A stretch of DNA of 64,000 nt from Pseudomonas parasichuanensis. GTDB lineage: Bacteria > Pseudomonadota > Gammaproteobacteria > Pseudomonadales > Pseudomonadaceae. Below are positions 18,676-26,503 of this stretch, one piece after another. Below the pieces are notes generated by a model that had not been told where the DNA came from, did no database searches, and was given only the letters and a program-made list of their open reading frames with translations. Position 1 is the stretch's first letter, and each line of letters begins with the position of its first letter. Both the position numbers and the translations under genes were made by a program. The DNA lies in NCBI RefSeq assembly GCF_021601385.1, contig NZ_BQHO01000016.1, positions 58,027 to 122,026 of the forward strand, in the 5' to 3' direction.

Positions 18676-20028
18676 TTACAGGAACCAGCGATACTCCCGC
18701 GCACTCACCTCCTGCATGAACGCCAGATGGTCCTGGCGCTTGTTCTCGCAATACACCATCACGAACTCCGCCCCCAGCCCTTCATTCACCGCCGGATGCC
18801 CGCGCATGGCCGCCACCGCGCCGAGCATGTCCTTGGGGAAATCGATGCCGCTGCTGCGGTTTTCGTTCAGCGGCGCAATCGGCTCCTGCCCGGCATCGAG
18901 CCCGTGCTCCATGCCACAGAGGATCGCCGCCAGCACCAGGTAGGGGTTGGCGTCGGCCCCCGCCAGGCGATGCTCGATACGCAGGTTGCGTGGGTCCGAC
19001 TCGGGGATGCGGATGCACGCATCGCGGTCTTCGAAGCCCCAGCTGGCGCGGCTGGCGGCATTGACCATGGCGCCGTAGCGGCGGAACGCGTTGTGGTTGG
19101 CAGCGAAGATCGGCATGCAGTGCGGCAGCAGCTCCAGGCAACCGGCCACCGCGTGGCGCAGGGGGCGCTGGTCGTTGGCCGCAAGCAGGTTGTTGCCTTG
19201 TTGGTCGTACAGGCTCACGTGCACATGCATGCCGCTGCCCGGCGCCTGCAGGTACGGCTTGCTCATGAACGAAGCGCGCAGCCCGTGCTTGAGCGCCACG
19301 CCGCGGGTACTGCGGCAGAACAGCGCCGCCCAGTCGGCGGCGCGCAGGCCGTCGTCGCAGTGGCCGAAGTTGATCTCGAACTGGCCCGGGCCCAGCTCGG
19401 CGGTGATGACGTTGGCGTCCACCCCCTGCGCGTTGGCGGTCTCGACCATGTCGCGCAGCACATCGGAGAACCGCGACAGGCGCTCGATATGCATGTTCGG
19501 CTGGTCGTCGGCATCGAGGCTGAACGGGTCGTGGGGGAACTGCGGCAGGCCCTCCTTGAGCGCCCGGTCGAACAGGTAGAACTCCAGCTCGAAGGCCACG
19601 ACCGGGCGGATGCCGCGCTGCTCCAGGCGCTGCAGCACGCGGGCGAGCACTTCGCGCGGTTCGAATTCGATGGGGGCGGCGGTGCCGTCGGAGGTGATCA
19701 GCATCTGCCCCAGCGGCTCGCGCTCCCAGCTCACCGGCTTGAGGGTGCCGGGCACCAGGCGCCGTGGCGCGTCGGGGTCGCCGTCGTTGAAGCAGTAGTC
19801 GCCGATCGGGAACAGCCCGCCCTGCACCCCCAGCAGCACGCAGTTCTGCGGCAGCTTCAGCGGGCTGCCGGCGGCGACCTTTTCCAGCATGTCGATGGGG
19901 TAGCGCTTGCCGTAGAAGTGCCCGGGTATGTCCAGGCTGATCAGGTCGACGTAGCGCACCTGCGGGTGTTGGGCGCGGAAGGCGCGGACTTCGCTGAGCA
20001 GGTCGGGCATTGTTTTTGTAGTTGTCAT
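18676..20028 (-). CDS. Glutamine synthetase family, gamma-glutamylputrescine synthetase-like
   Basis: A 450-residue enzyme of the glutamine synthetase fold. The start is taken as the ATG at 20028, with AAGAG 7 bases before; an ATG at 20034 is an alternative. Family blocks include GSGMHVHVSLYDQ, AANHNAFRRYGAMVNAA and RIPESDPRNLRIEHRLAGAD. The long N-terminus (YVDLISLDIPGHFYGKR) and the neighbours, an FAD oxidase and a cupin-type XRE regulator, point to the PuuA-like group that ligates glutamate to putrescine or another amine at the expense of ATP. It is the last gene of a three-gene operon. Confidence 0.82.
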   Translation of the reverse strand: MTTTKTMPDLLSEVRAFRAQHPQVRYVDLISLDIPGHFYGKRYPIDMLEKVAAGSPLKLPQNCVLLGVQGGLFPIGDYCFNDGDPDAPRRLVPGTLKPVSWEREPLGQMLITSDGTAAPIEFEPREVLARVLQRLEQRGIRPVVAFELEFYLFDRALKEGLPQFPHDPFSLDADDQPNMHIERLSRFSDVLRDMVETANAQGVDANVITAELGPGQFEINFGHCDDGLRAADWAALFCRSTRGVALKHGLRASFMSKPYLQAPGSGMHVHVSLYDQQGNNLLAANDQRPLRHAVAGCLELLPHCMPIFAANHNAFRRYGAMVNAASRASWGFEDRDACIRIPESDPRNLRIEHRLAGADANPYLVLAAILCGMEHGLDAGQEPIAPLNENRSSGIDFPKDMLGAVAAMRGHPAVNEGLGAEFVMVYCENKRQDHLAFMQEVSAREYRWFL

Positions 20029-20038
20029 GGTCATGCTC

Positions 20039-20599
20039 TTAACGGAAGACCCAGAGGACCCGGGTCGGCTCGGGGGTGAGGTTGGCGTAGCGGAACTGGC
20101 TGTGCGGCGGCAACTGGAAGCTGTCGTTAGGACGCAGGGTGACGGCCTCGTCACGGCCTTCGAGCCACAGTGTCAGCTCGCCTTCAAGGACGAAACCGCC
20201 TTGTTCGGAGCTGTCGTCCAGGTGCCCGTCGCCACTGCTGGCACCGGGGGCCAGGTGGCTTTCGAGCATGGCGAAGCGGCCCTTGAGGGTGGGCGAGACC
20301 AGCACATCGGTGACGCCGCCGGCGTAGTACAGGGTGCGCCGTTCGCCGGGGCGGGTGACCCAGTCGATCTCCCGAGGCGGCACGGCCTGGTAGAAGTAGG
20401 TGGTCGGCACCTGCAGGGCTTCGCTGATGGCGGTGAGGTCGGCCACGGTCGGGCGCGACAGGCCGCGCTCCACCTGCGAGAGAAAGCCCAGCGAGCGGTT
20501 GACCCGTCCGGCCAGTTCGTCGAGGGTCAGGCCGCGGTGCTTGCGCAGGTCGCGTACCAGCCGCGCCAGGGCTTGGCTGTCGTCGGTCGGCTCAGACAT
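20039..20599 (-). CDS. XRE-family regulator with cupin domain (PuuR-like)
   Basis: A 186-residue regulator. Residues about 10-65 form a helix-turn-helix (LARLVRDLRKHRGLTLDELA...LGFLSQVERGLSRPTV) and residues about 110-184 a small cupin (LEGELTLWLEGRDEAVTLRP). This is the layout of PuuR, the repressor of putrescine degradation, in which the cupin senses the ligand. It starts 8 bases inside the 3' end of the FAD oxidase gene and ends 4 to 10 bases before the ligase start, so all three are co-translated. It probably controls its own operon. Confidence 0.85.
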   Translation of the reverse strand: MSEPTDDSQALARLVRDLRKHRGLTLDELAGRVNRSLGFLSQVERGLSRPTVADLTAISEALQVPTTYFYQAVPPREIDWVTRPGERRTLYYAGGVTDVLVSPTLKGRFAMLESHLAPGASSGDGHLDDSSEQGGFVLEGELTLWLEGRDEAVTLRPNDSFQLPPHSQFRYANLTPEPTRVLWVFR

Positions 20600-21881
20600 G
20601 GTCGCGCATCCTGTACCAGGCCTTGGCCGCGGCCTCCAGCGGGGCAGCCAGGAAGTCGCCGCCGGGGAAGCGACCGTTGTCGATGCCCTGGTACAGCGCC
20701 AGCAGGTCGTCGTCGCCGAGGATCGCATCGCTGACCGCCCGCGCCCCGGCCAGGGTCGGCAGCACACCGTGCCCGGAGAAACCTTGCAGCCAGTAGCGCT
20801 GGCCCTGGCGGCCGATGTCCGGGGTGCGTTGGATGCTGCAGTCGATGTGGCCGCCCCAGGCATGCTCGATGGCCACCCCGCGCAGTTGCGGGAACACCCG
20901 TTCCAGGTAGGGGCGGGTGGCGGCGGCGACATCCTTGGGGATGCCGCCCAGGTAGGTGCAGCCACCGCCGAACAGCAGGCGGTGGTCGGGGGTGAGGCGG
21001 AAGTAGTCGGGGACGAACTGGTTGTCGATCACGCAGCTGTTGCGCGGCAGCAGCGAGGCGGCGAAGCCTGCGTCCAGCGGCGCGGTGGCCACCTGGTAGG
21101 AGCCCACCGGCAACAGGCGCCGCGCCAGGTTGCGGTCGAGGCGGTCGATGTAGGCGTTGCACGCCAGCACCAGCACACTGCTGCGCACTTCGCCCTTGTC
21201 GGTGCGGGCGACGAAGCCTTCGGCGGTTTCCTGATAGTCGAGCACCTGGCTCTGTTCGAAGATTCGCCCGCCGGCTTGCTCGATTGTGGCGGCCAGGCCC
21301 TGGGCCAGTTTCAGCGGGTTGAGGTGGGCGCCGTTGGGGTCGAGCAGGGCAGCCTGGTAGCGCGGGCTGTCGATCCACTCGGGCAGTTCGTCGCGGCCGA
21401 TCAGGCGCAGGCAGTCGTAGCCGAACTTTTCTGCCGCATCGCGTCGGGCTTCCTCCAGCAGTTTCACCCGCCGTGGCAGCACGGCAGTCCACAGGCTGCC
21501 GAGGCGGTAGTCGATGTCGAAGCCGTGGCGCGCCGGCAGCTCGGCCATCTCGCGGGCGGCCCAGCACATGCTGTCCCACAGGCGCCGGCTGCGCTCCAGG
21601 CCCAGGGCCTTTTCCAGCGGTGGCATGTCGCAGGACCAGCCCGGCAGGGCCTGGCCGCCATTGCGCCCGGAGGCCGCCCAGGCGACGCGGCTGGCTTCGA
21701 GCAAGGTCACGCGTTTGCCGGCCAGGGCCAGGCGCAGGGCGGTGTGCAGGCCGCTGAAACCGGCGCCGATGATGAGGATGTCGGTGTCGTGCTGGCCGTG
21801 CAGGGTAGGGCGCAGGGGGATGGCGCTGGGGTAGGTCTGGGCGTAGTAACTGGCGACGTGCTGGGCGGATTGCTTGAACAT
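20592..21881 (-). CDS. FAD-dependent oxidase, gamma-glutamylputrescine oxidase-like (PuuB type), copy 1
   Basis: A 429-residue flavoprotein. The N-terminal dinucleotide-binding motif DILIIGAGFSGLHTALRLAL (about residues 31-50) and the downstream GRNGGQALPGWS motif are typical of DAO/PuuB-type amine oxidases. In the Puu route such an enzyme oxidises gamma-glutamylputrescine to the aldehyde. It is the first gene of the operon with the XRE-cupin regulator and the ligase. A related oxidase lies at 26504-27787. The amine actually used is not certain. Confidence 0.85.
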   Translation of the reverse strand: MFKQSAQHVASYYAQTYPSAIPLRPTLHGQHDTDILIIGAGFSGLHTALRLALAGKRVTLLEASRVAWAASGRNGGQALPGWSCDMPPLEKALGLERSRRLWDSMCWAAREMAELPARHGFDIDYRLGSLWTAVLPRRVKLLEEARRDAAEKFGYDCLRLIGRDELPEWIDSPRYQAALLDPNGAHLNPLKLAQGLAATIEQAGGRIFEQSQVLDYQETAEGFVARTDKGEVRSSVLVLACNAYIDRLDRNLARRLLPVGSYQVATAPLDAGFAASLLPRNSCVIDNQFVPDYFRLTPDHRLLFGGGCTYLGGIPKDVAAATRPYLERVFPQLRGVAIEHAWGGHIDCSIQRTPDIGRQGQRYWLQGFSGHGVLPTLAGARAVSDAILGDDDLLALYQGIDNGRFPGGDFLAAPLEAAAKAWYRMRDHV

Positions 21882-21892
21882 GCCGGTGCCTC

Positions 21893-21943
21893 GTGAAATT
21901 TGTTTTGATTATTTTCATGAAAAAATAGCAGATAAATTTCATT
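21893..21943 (-). promoter_or_regulatory. Candidate operator region of the PuuB/PuuR/PuuA-like operon
   Basis: Upstream of the first gene of the operon, an AT-rich stretch contains a perfect 12-base palindrome TTTTCATGAAAA (21912-21923), flanked by TGAAATTT at 21893 and AAATTTCA ending at 21943. This nested symmetry is what a dimeric XRE regulator would bind. The binding itself is inferred. Confidence 0.4.
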
Positions 21944-21992
21944 GCGCCAGTGGGGAGAAGTTGGGGATATGATCCGGGGACCGCGTTGCGGT

Positions 21993-22063
21993 CCTTTCGC
22001 GGCGCAAGGCCGCTCTACAGAGTCATGCGTATTCCTGTAGGAGCGGCATTGCGTCGCGAAAGG
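21993..22063. repeat. Inverted pair of REP-type palindromes (CTGTAGGAGCGGC type)
   Basis: Two inverted elements (21993-22020 and 22035-22063) with the CTGTAGGAGCGGC...TCGCGAAAGG form, between the divergent oxidase and LysR genes. Confidence 0.7.
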
Positions 22064-22104
22064 GCAGCGCAGCAGCCCCAATAACAAGCAAAAGACCCAA
22101 GCTC

Positions 22105-22992
22105 ATGCGCCGCCTGCCATCCCTCACCGCTCTGCGCACCTTCGAATGCGCTGCCCGCCATGGCCACTTCGGCCGCGCTGCCGCCGAGCTGTGCGTCACC
22201 GACAGCGCCGTCAGCCACCAGATCCGCCAGTTGGAAGAACAGCTCGGCGTCGCCCTGTTCGAGCGCATCGGCCGCCAGGTGCGCCCAAGCGCCGAGGCCG
22301 AGCGCCTGCTGCACCACCTGCAGCAGGCCTTCGAACTGATCGGCAAGGCCTGCGACGAGCTGCGCGACCCGGCCTCCCAGGCCGTGCTGCGGGTGGCGGT
22401 AACGGCGGAGCTGGCGCAGAAGTGGCTGGTGGCGCGGCTGGCCGACTTCAGCAGCCGCTACCCGCACATCACCCTGCACCTGCACGACCAGCCGATCGAT
22501 GCCGGTGCCCCCGCGCTGGACGTCGACCTGGCCATCACCTATGGCACCAGCACCCTGGATGCCAGCACCCACTTCGTGCGGCCCTTGCCGCTGCTGCAGT
22601 TTTTCCCTGTTTGCAGCCCGGGCCTGTTCAACCAGGGCGGCCTCAAGCGCCCGCGCGACCTGGTGCGCCACTGCCTGTTGCACGACGACCAGGACGGCCG
22701 CACCTGGACCACCTGGCTGGCCACCCACGCCGAGGACGCCTTGCCCACCCGCCAGCTGTATTTCCCCCACGCCGCCCTGGCGCTGGAGGCCGCGTTGCTG
22801 GGGCAGGGCGTGGCCATGGGCGATAACCTCACCTGCCAGGCCGACCTGCAAAGTGGCCGCCTGGTGCGCCCATTCAGCGCCAGCGTCACCGCCCAGGGGC
22901 AGTACGCGCTGGTGTGCGAGCGCTTGCGCCTGGAACGCGGCGCAGTGGCGCAATTCATCGAATGGTTCATCGAACAGCTGGGCGATAGTTGA
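22105..22992 (+). CDS. LysR-family transcriptional regulator (GcvA-like)
   Basis: A 295-residue LysR regulator. The helix-turn-helix is in residues about 5-62 (LTALRTFECAARHGHFGRAAAELCVTDSAVSHQIRQLEEQLGVALFER), followed by a substrate-binding domain. The sequence is closest in feel to GcvA-type members. It is immediately upstream of, and on the same strand as, the agmatine deiminase and polyamine-binding genes, separated by a hairpin, and is a plausible controller of them. Confidence 0.88.
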   Translation: MRRLPSLTALRTFECAARHGHFGRAAAELCVTDSAVSHQIRQLEEQLGVALFERIGRQVRPSAEAERLLHHLQQAFELIGKACDELRDPASQAVLRVAVTAELAQKWLVARLADFSSRYPHITLHLHDQPIDAGAPALDVDLAITYGTSTLDASTHFVRPLPLLQFFPVCSPGLFNQGGLKRPRDLVRHCLLHDDQDGRTWTTWLATHAEDALPTRQLYFPHAALALEAALLGQGVAMGDNLTCQADLQSGRLVRPFSASVTAQGQYALVCERLRLERGAVAQFIEWFIEQLGDS

Positions 22993-23010
22993 ATTGAGTT
23001 CAACTATCGC
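22982..23010 (+). terminator. Hairpin overlapping the LysR stop codon
   Basis: A perfect 12-base inverted repeat (GCGATAGTTGAA with a 5-base loop) spans the stop codon and is followed by TGAGTTTTC. It may act as an intrinsic terminator with a short T run, or as an operator just upstream of the agmatine deiminase gene. Confidence 0.5.
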
Positions 23011-23086
23011 TGAGTTTTCATCGTTGGAAGGCAAAAGCGCTGCGGCGTAGCGTGCAGTCATCACTCACCGACCCCGAGGTTGACCC

Positions 23087-24196
23087 ATGGCTCGTTCGCT
23101 CACCACCACCCCCAAGGCCGATGGTTTCCGCTTGCCCGGCGAATTCGAGGCCAAGGCCGGCTGCTGGCTCGGCTGGCCGGAGCGCCCGGATGTGTGGCGC
23201 AACGGCGGCAAGCCGGCGCAAAAGGTCTGGGTCGAGATCGTCACGGCCATCGCCAGCAGCGAGCCGGTGACGGTCTGCGCCTCCGCCGCCCAGTACGCCA
23301 ATGCCCGCAACCTGCTGCCGGCCCATGTGCGGGTGGTGGAGATGACCTGCAACGACACCTGGTTCCGCGACAGCGGGCCGTGCTTCGTGGTCAACGACCA
23401 AAGCGGCGAGGTGCGCGGCGTGGACTTCGAGTTCAATGCCTACGGCGGCCTGGACGGCGGCCTCTATTACCCCTGGGACAAGGACGACCAGATTGCCCGC
23501 AAGATCCTCGAGATCGAGAACCTCGACCGCTACCGCGCGCCGTTGATCGCCGAGCTGGGCGGTATCCAGAGCGACGGTGAAGGCAGCCTGCTGACCACCG
23601 AGCAGTGCCTGCTCAACCGCAACCGCAACGCTCACCTGGGTAAGGACGAAGTGACCCGCCGGTTGCAGGACTATCTTGGCGCCGAGCAGGTGATCTGGCT
23701 GCCGCGTGGGTGCAAGTTCGATGAAACCGACGGCCACGTCGACGACCTGGCCTGCTTCGTGCGCCCCGGCGAGGTGGTGTTGCAATGGACCGACAACCGC
23801 GACGACCCGCAGTGGGAGATCTACCAGGAGGCCTACGACATCCTGCGCAGCACCCGCGACAGCCGTGGCCGCGAACTCAAGGTGCACAAGCTGCCGCAAC
23901 CCGAGGTGCTGCGCTGGACGGCTGAGGAGGCGGCGGGCCTGGACCATGTCGATGGCACCCATGTGCGCCAGGCGGGCACGCAGATCTGCGCTTCCTATAT
24001 CAATTACTACGCCGGCAACTCGGCGATCGTCGTGCCGCTGTTCGGCGACCGCAACGACAGCATCGCCCAAGCTACCCTGGCCGAGCTGTTCCCCGGCCAC
24101 CGCATCATCGGCATTGAAAACAGCCGCGAGATCCTGCTCGGGGGCGGCAACGTCGCCTGCATCACCATGCCGCAGTACGCCGGAGGCCGCCGCTGA
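23087..24196 (+). CDS. aguA: Agmatine deiminase
   Basis: A 369-residue enzyme of the porphyromonas-type peptidyl-arginine deiminase fold that converts agmatine to N-carbamoylputrescine. The sequence opens with the family-typical FRLPGEFEAKAGCWLGWPERPD and contains NDTWFRDSGPCFVV, FDETDGHVDDLACFV and DGTHVRQAG segments around the catalytic site. The C-terminal catalytic Cys lies in GGGNVACITMPQ; the residue before this Cys is Ala, where His is usual. It is coupled to the next gene by a one-base TGATG overlap, linking agmatine breakdown to polyamine uptake. Confidence 0.88.
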   Translation: MARSLTTTPKADGFRLPGEFEAKAGCWLGWPERPDVWRNGGKPAQKVWVEIVTAIASSEPVTVCASAAQYANARNLLPAHVRVVEMTCNDTWFRDSGPCFVVNDQSGEVRGVDFEFNAYGGLDGGLYYPWDKDDQIARKILEIENLDRYRAPLIAELGGIQSDGEGSLLTTEQCLLNRNRNAHLGKDEVTRRLQDYLGAEQVIWLPRGCKFDETDGHVDDLACFVRPGEVVLQWTDNRDDPQWEIYQEAYDILRSTRDSRGRELKVHKLPQPEVLRWTAEEAAGLDHVDGTHVRQAGTQICASYINYYAGNSAIVVPLFGDRNDSIAQATLAELFPGHRIIGIENSREILLGGGNVACITMPQYAGGRR

Positions 24197-25287
24197 TGAA
24201 ACGCCTGGCCCTCGCACTCGCTTTGGGCTGCATCACGTCGGCGGCTTCGGCCGCCGACACCGACAAGCCCAGCGTCAACCTGTACATCTGGGGCGAGTAC
24301 CTGGCCCCGGACACCCTGGCCAACTTCGAGAAGGAAACCGGCATCCGCGTGGTGGCCGACCATTTCGATTCGCTGGAAACCGCCGAGACCAAGCTGCTCA
24401 CCGGCGGCAGCGGCTACGACCTGGTGCTCAGCGCCGGCCAGCACCTGAGCCGGGCCATCGCCAGCGGCGCACTGCAGCCGCTGGACAAGTCGCGCTTGCC
24501 ACACCTGCAAGGGGTAGGGGAGGCATTTCTCGAGCACATGGCGGTGTTCGACCCGGGCAACCGCTATGCCGGCACCTATGCCTGGGGTACCACCGGCGTG
24601 GGCTTCCAGCAGCAGGCGGTTGCTGCGCGGCTGGCCGACGCACCCAAGGACAGCTGGGCGATGCTGTTCGACCCGCAGGTGGTGGCGAAATTCGCCGATT
24701 GCGGGGTGAGCCTGCTCAACGATCCCAACGAAGTGTTCGCCGCGGTGATGCGCTACATGGGCCTGGACATCAACCAGCAGCGCGTGGAGGACCTGCGGGC
24801 CGCCGAGGCGCAGCTGCGCAAGGTGCGCCCGTACATCCGCTACTTCGACAACGACCGCAACATCAACGACCTGGCCAATGGCGAGACCTGCGTGGCGATG
24901 TCGTGGAACGGCAACGTGGCCATCGCCCAGGCCCAGGCGCAGCAGGCCGGCAAGCCGTTCGGCCTGGACTACAGCATCCCCCGCGAGGGCACGTTGATCT
25001 GGCTCGATGCACTGGTGGTGCCCAAGGATGCACCGCACCCACAGGCGGCCTGGGCCTTGATGGACTACCTGATGCGCCCGGAAGTGATTGCGCCGATCAC
25101 CGACACCATCCACTACGCCAACGCCATCACGGCGGCCGACAACTTGGTGGATGCGCAGATCCGCAATGCCCCGGGCACTTACCCGCCGGCTGAAGTACGG
25201 GCGCGGCTGTACAGCAAGAACGACAACAACAAGGCGTTCAACCGGGAACTCACCCGGGCGTTCAGCCGTTTGAAGAGCGGTACCTGA
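24196..25287 (+). CDS. Periplasmic polyamine-binding protein (PotF/SpuD-like)
   Basis: A 363-residue extracytoplasmic binding protein. A signal peptide (MKRLALALALGCITSAASA) is followed by the family start SVNLYIWGEYLAPDTLANFE. Further polyamine-binding-protein blocks are YAWGTTGVGF, SLLNDPNEVFAAVMRYMGLD and GTLIWLDALVVPKDAPH. It would bind putrescine, spermidine or a related amine for an ABC importer, yet no permease or ATPase gene is next to it. Its start overlaps the stop of aguA by one base, so it is co-expressed with agmatine degradation. Confidence 0.87.
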   Translation: MKRLALALALGCITSAASAADTDKPSVNLYIWGEYLAPDTLANFEKETGIRVVADHFDSLETAETKLLTGGSGYDLVLSAGQHLSRAIASGALQPLDKSRLPHLQGVGEAFLEHMAVFDPGNRYAGTYAWGTTGVGFQQQAVAARLADAPKDSWAMLFDPQVVAKFADCGVSLLNDPNEVFAAVMRYMGLDINQQRVEDLRAAEAQLRKVRPYIRYFDNDRNINDLANGETCVAMSWNGNVAIAQAQAQQAGKPFGLDYSIPREGTLIWLDALVVPKDAPHPQAAWALMDYLMRPEVIAPITDTIHYANAITAADNLVDAQIRNAPGTYPPAEVRARLYSKNDNNKAFNRELTRAFSRLKSGT

Positions 25288-25290
25288 AAA

Positions 25291-25470
25291 TCAATGCGCC
25301 CCCGCATGCCGCCGTGCACGGCGTGCTTGCTGCGGTTTGGCCAGGGGCTGCGCGGGCAGGTGGTGGGGATGGGAATGCCGCCGCACGATGCGCAGCACGC
25401 CCCAGAGCATGGCGGCTGCAACGCTGAGCCACATGCCGACCAACATGAGGATTGCCATGGACAGGGTCAT
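25291..25470 (-). CDS. Small membrane protein (59 aa)
   Basis: A 59-residue reading frame below the usual length cut-off. An AGGAGG ribosome site lies 5 bases before the ATG at 25470. Residues about 3-30 form one strongly hydrophobic helix (MAILMLVGMWLSVAAAMLWG), followed by a short basic, His/Arg-rich tail (RRHSHPHHLPAQ ... RRARRHAGAH). It ends 3 bases after the stop of the convergent polyamine-binding gene. The function is unknown. The strong ribosome site and clean topology make it a probable real gene. Confidence 0.7.
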   Translation of the reverse strand: MTLSMAILMLVGMWLSVAAAMLWGVLRIVRRHSHPHHLPAQPLAKPQQARRARRHAGAH

Positions 25471-25681
25471 GAATGCCTCCTTCTTCGTGACGGGCAGTGC
25501 GTCATCCCGGACACAGTTGTCAGTCTAGCCCGGCGCCTGTGACGTTCCATTGACCGAAGGTCTAGTGCTTGGGCCGTTTGGTTCCAAGCACGGCCCGGGC
25601 TATACCCGGGCGCGGTGGCGGCCTATGATCGGTGGCCATGGCCGGGCGGTATCCGCCTGGCGTCGGAACAAGCGAGTGCCC

Positions 25682-26368
25682 ATGTTGCAAGACCTTCCCA
25701 AGTCCCGGGGCTTGAGCCCCCGTCGTCTGCTTGCCGCGTGCCTGGTGGCCGCGGCCTTGACCGGCTGCGCCAGTGCCCCCCCGGCGGCGCTCAAGAGCCT
25801 GCCGCAGCGGGTCGAGATCAGCAGCGTGCCGTTCTACCGCGGCAATGCCAACCACAGCGCATCGATGGCGCTGGCGGCGGTGTTGTCGGCCAAGGGCGCG
25901 CCGATCACCCCGGGCTTGCTGGACAAACCGCTGGGCCTGCCGGGGGCCGCTGAGTCGTTGGACAGTGCGATCCCCAAGGTAGCGCGTGAATACGGCATGG
26001 TCGTGTACCCGCTGGACAAGCGCCTTGATGCCTTGCTGACGCAAGTGGCCGCCGGTTACCCGGTGCTGCTGCGTTTCCAGGAGGGTTCGGCCTGGTGGAG
26101 CGAGCCGCGCTATGCCGTGCTGATCGGCTATGACCGCTACAAGCAGCGGGTACTGCTGCGCGCTGGCATGCACCGGCGGCAGTTGATGAGCTTCGACAGT
26201 TTCGAGTCGGCGTGGGCCAAGGAGGGCAGTTGGGCGGTGCTGGTGCAGTCGCCTCGGCAGTTGCCGGCCCAGGTGGATCGCCAGCGCTGGTTGCAGGCGG
26301 CGGATGAGCTGGCGCGCTCGGGGCAGGAGATTGCGGCGAAGCAGGCGGTCAATAGCCTGGGGCGGTGA
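25682..26368 (+). CDS. Lipoprotein with papain-like C39-type fold
   Basis: A 228-residue predicted lipoprotein. The start at 25682 gives a signal with the lipobox ALTGC (Cys29); the open frame before it lacks coding features. The mature part resembles C39-type bacteriocin-processing peptidase-like domains (FYRGNANHSASMALAAVLSAKG, then RYAVLIGYDRYKQRVLLRAG), but the Cys expected at the start of the domain is replaced by the NHSASM region, so it may be a non-catalytic relative. A short tetratricopeptide-like helix closes the protein. The role is unknown. Confidence 0.72.
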   Translation: MLQDLPKSRGLSPRRLLAACLVAAALTGCASAPPAALKSLPQRVEISSVPFYRGNANHSASMALAAVLSAKGAPITPGLLDKPLGLPGAAESLDSAIPKVAREYGMVVYPLDKRLDALLTQVAAGYPVLLRFQEGSAWWSEPRYAVLIGYDRYKQRVLLRAGMHRRQLMSFDSFESAWAKEGSWAVLVQSPRQLPAQVDRQRWLQAADELARSGQEIAAKQAVNSLGR

Positions 26369-26381
26369 AGGTGGCTGTTCC

Positions 26382-26490
26382 GGCCTCATCGCCGGCAAGT
26401 CGCAGCGGCGAACCGCGGCTCCCACAGGTACAGCGCATATCTTGAAATCAGCGCTGTCACTGTGGGAGCCGGCTTGCCGGCGATGAGGCC
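26382..26490. repeat. Inverted pair of REP-type palindromes
   Basis: Elements with GGCCTCATCGCCGGCAAG and GTGGGAGCCGGCTTGCCGGC cores in opposite orientation, lying between two convergent genes. Confidence 0.75.
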
Positions 26491-26503
26491 AGGCCTGGCT
26501 AGA

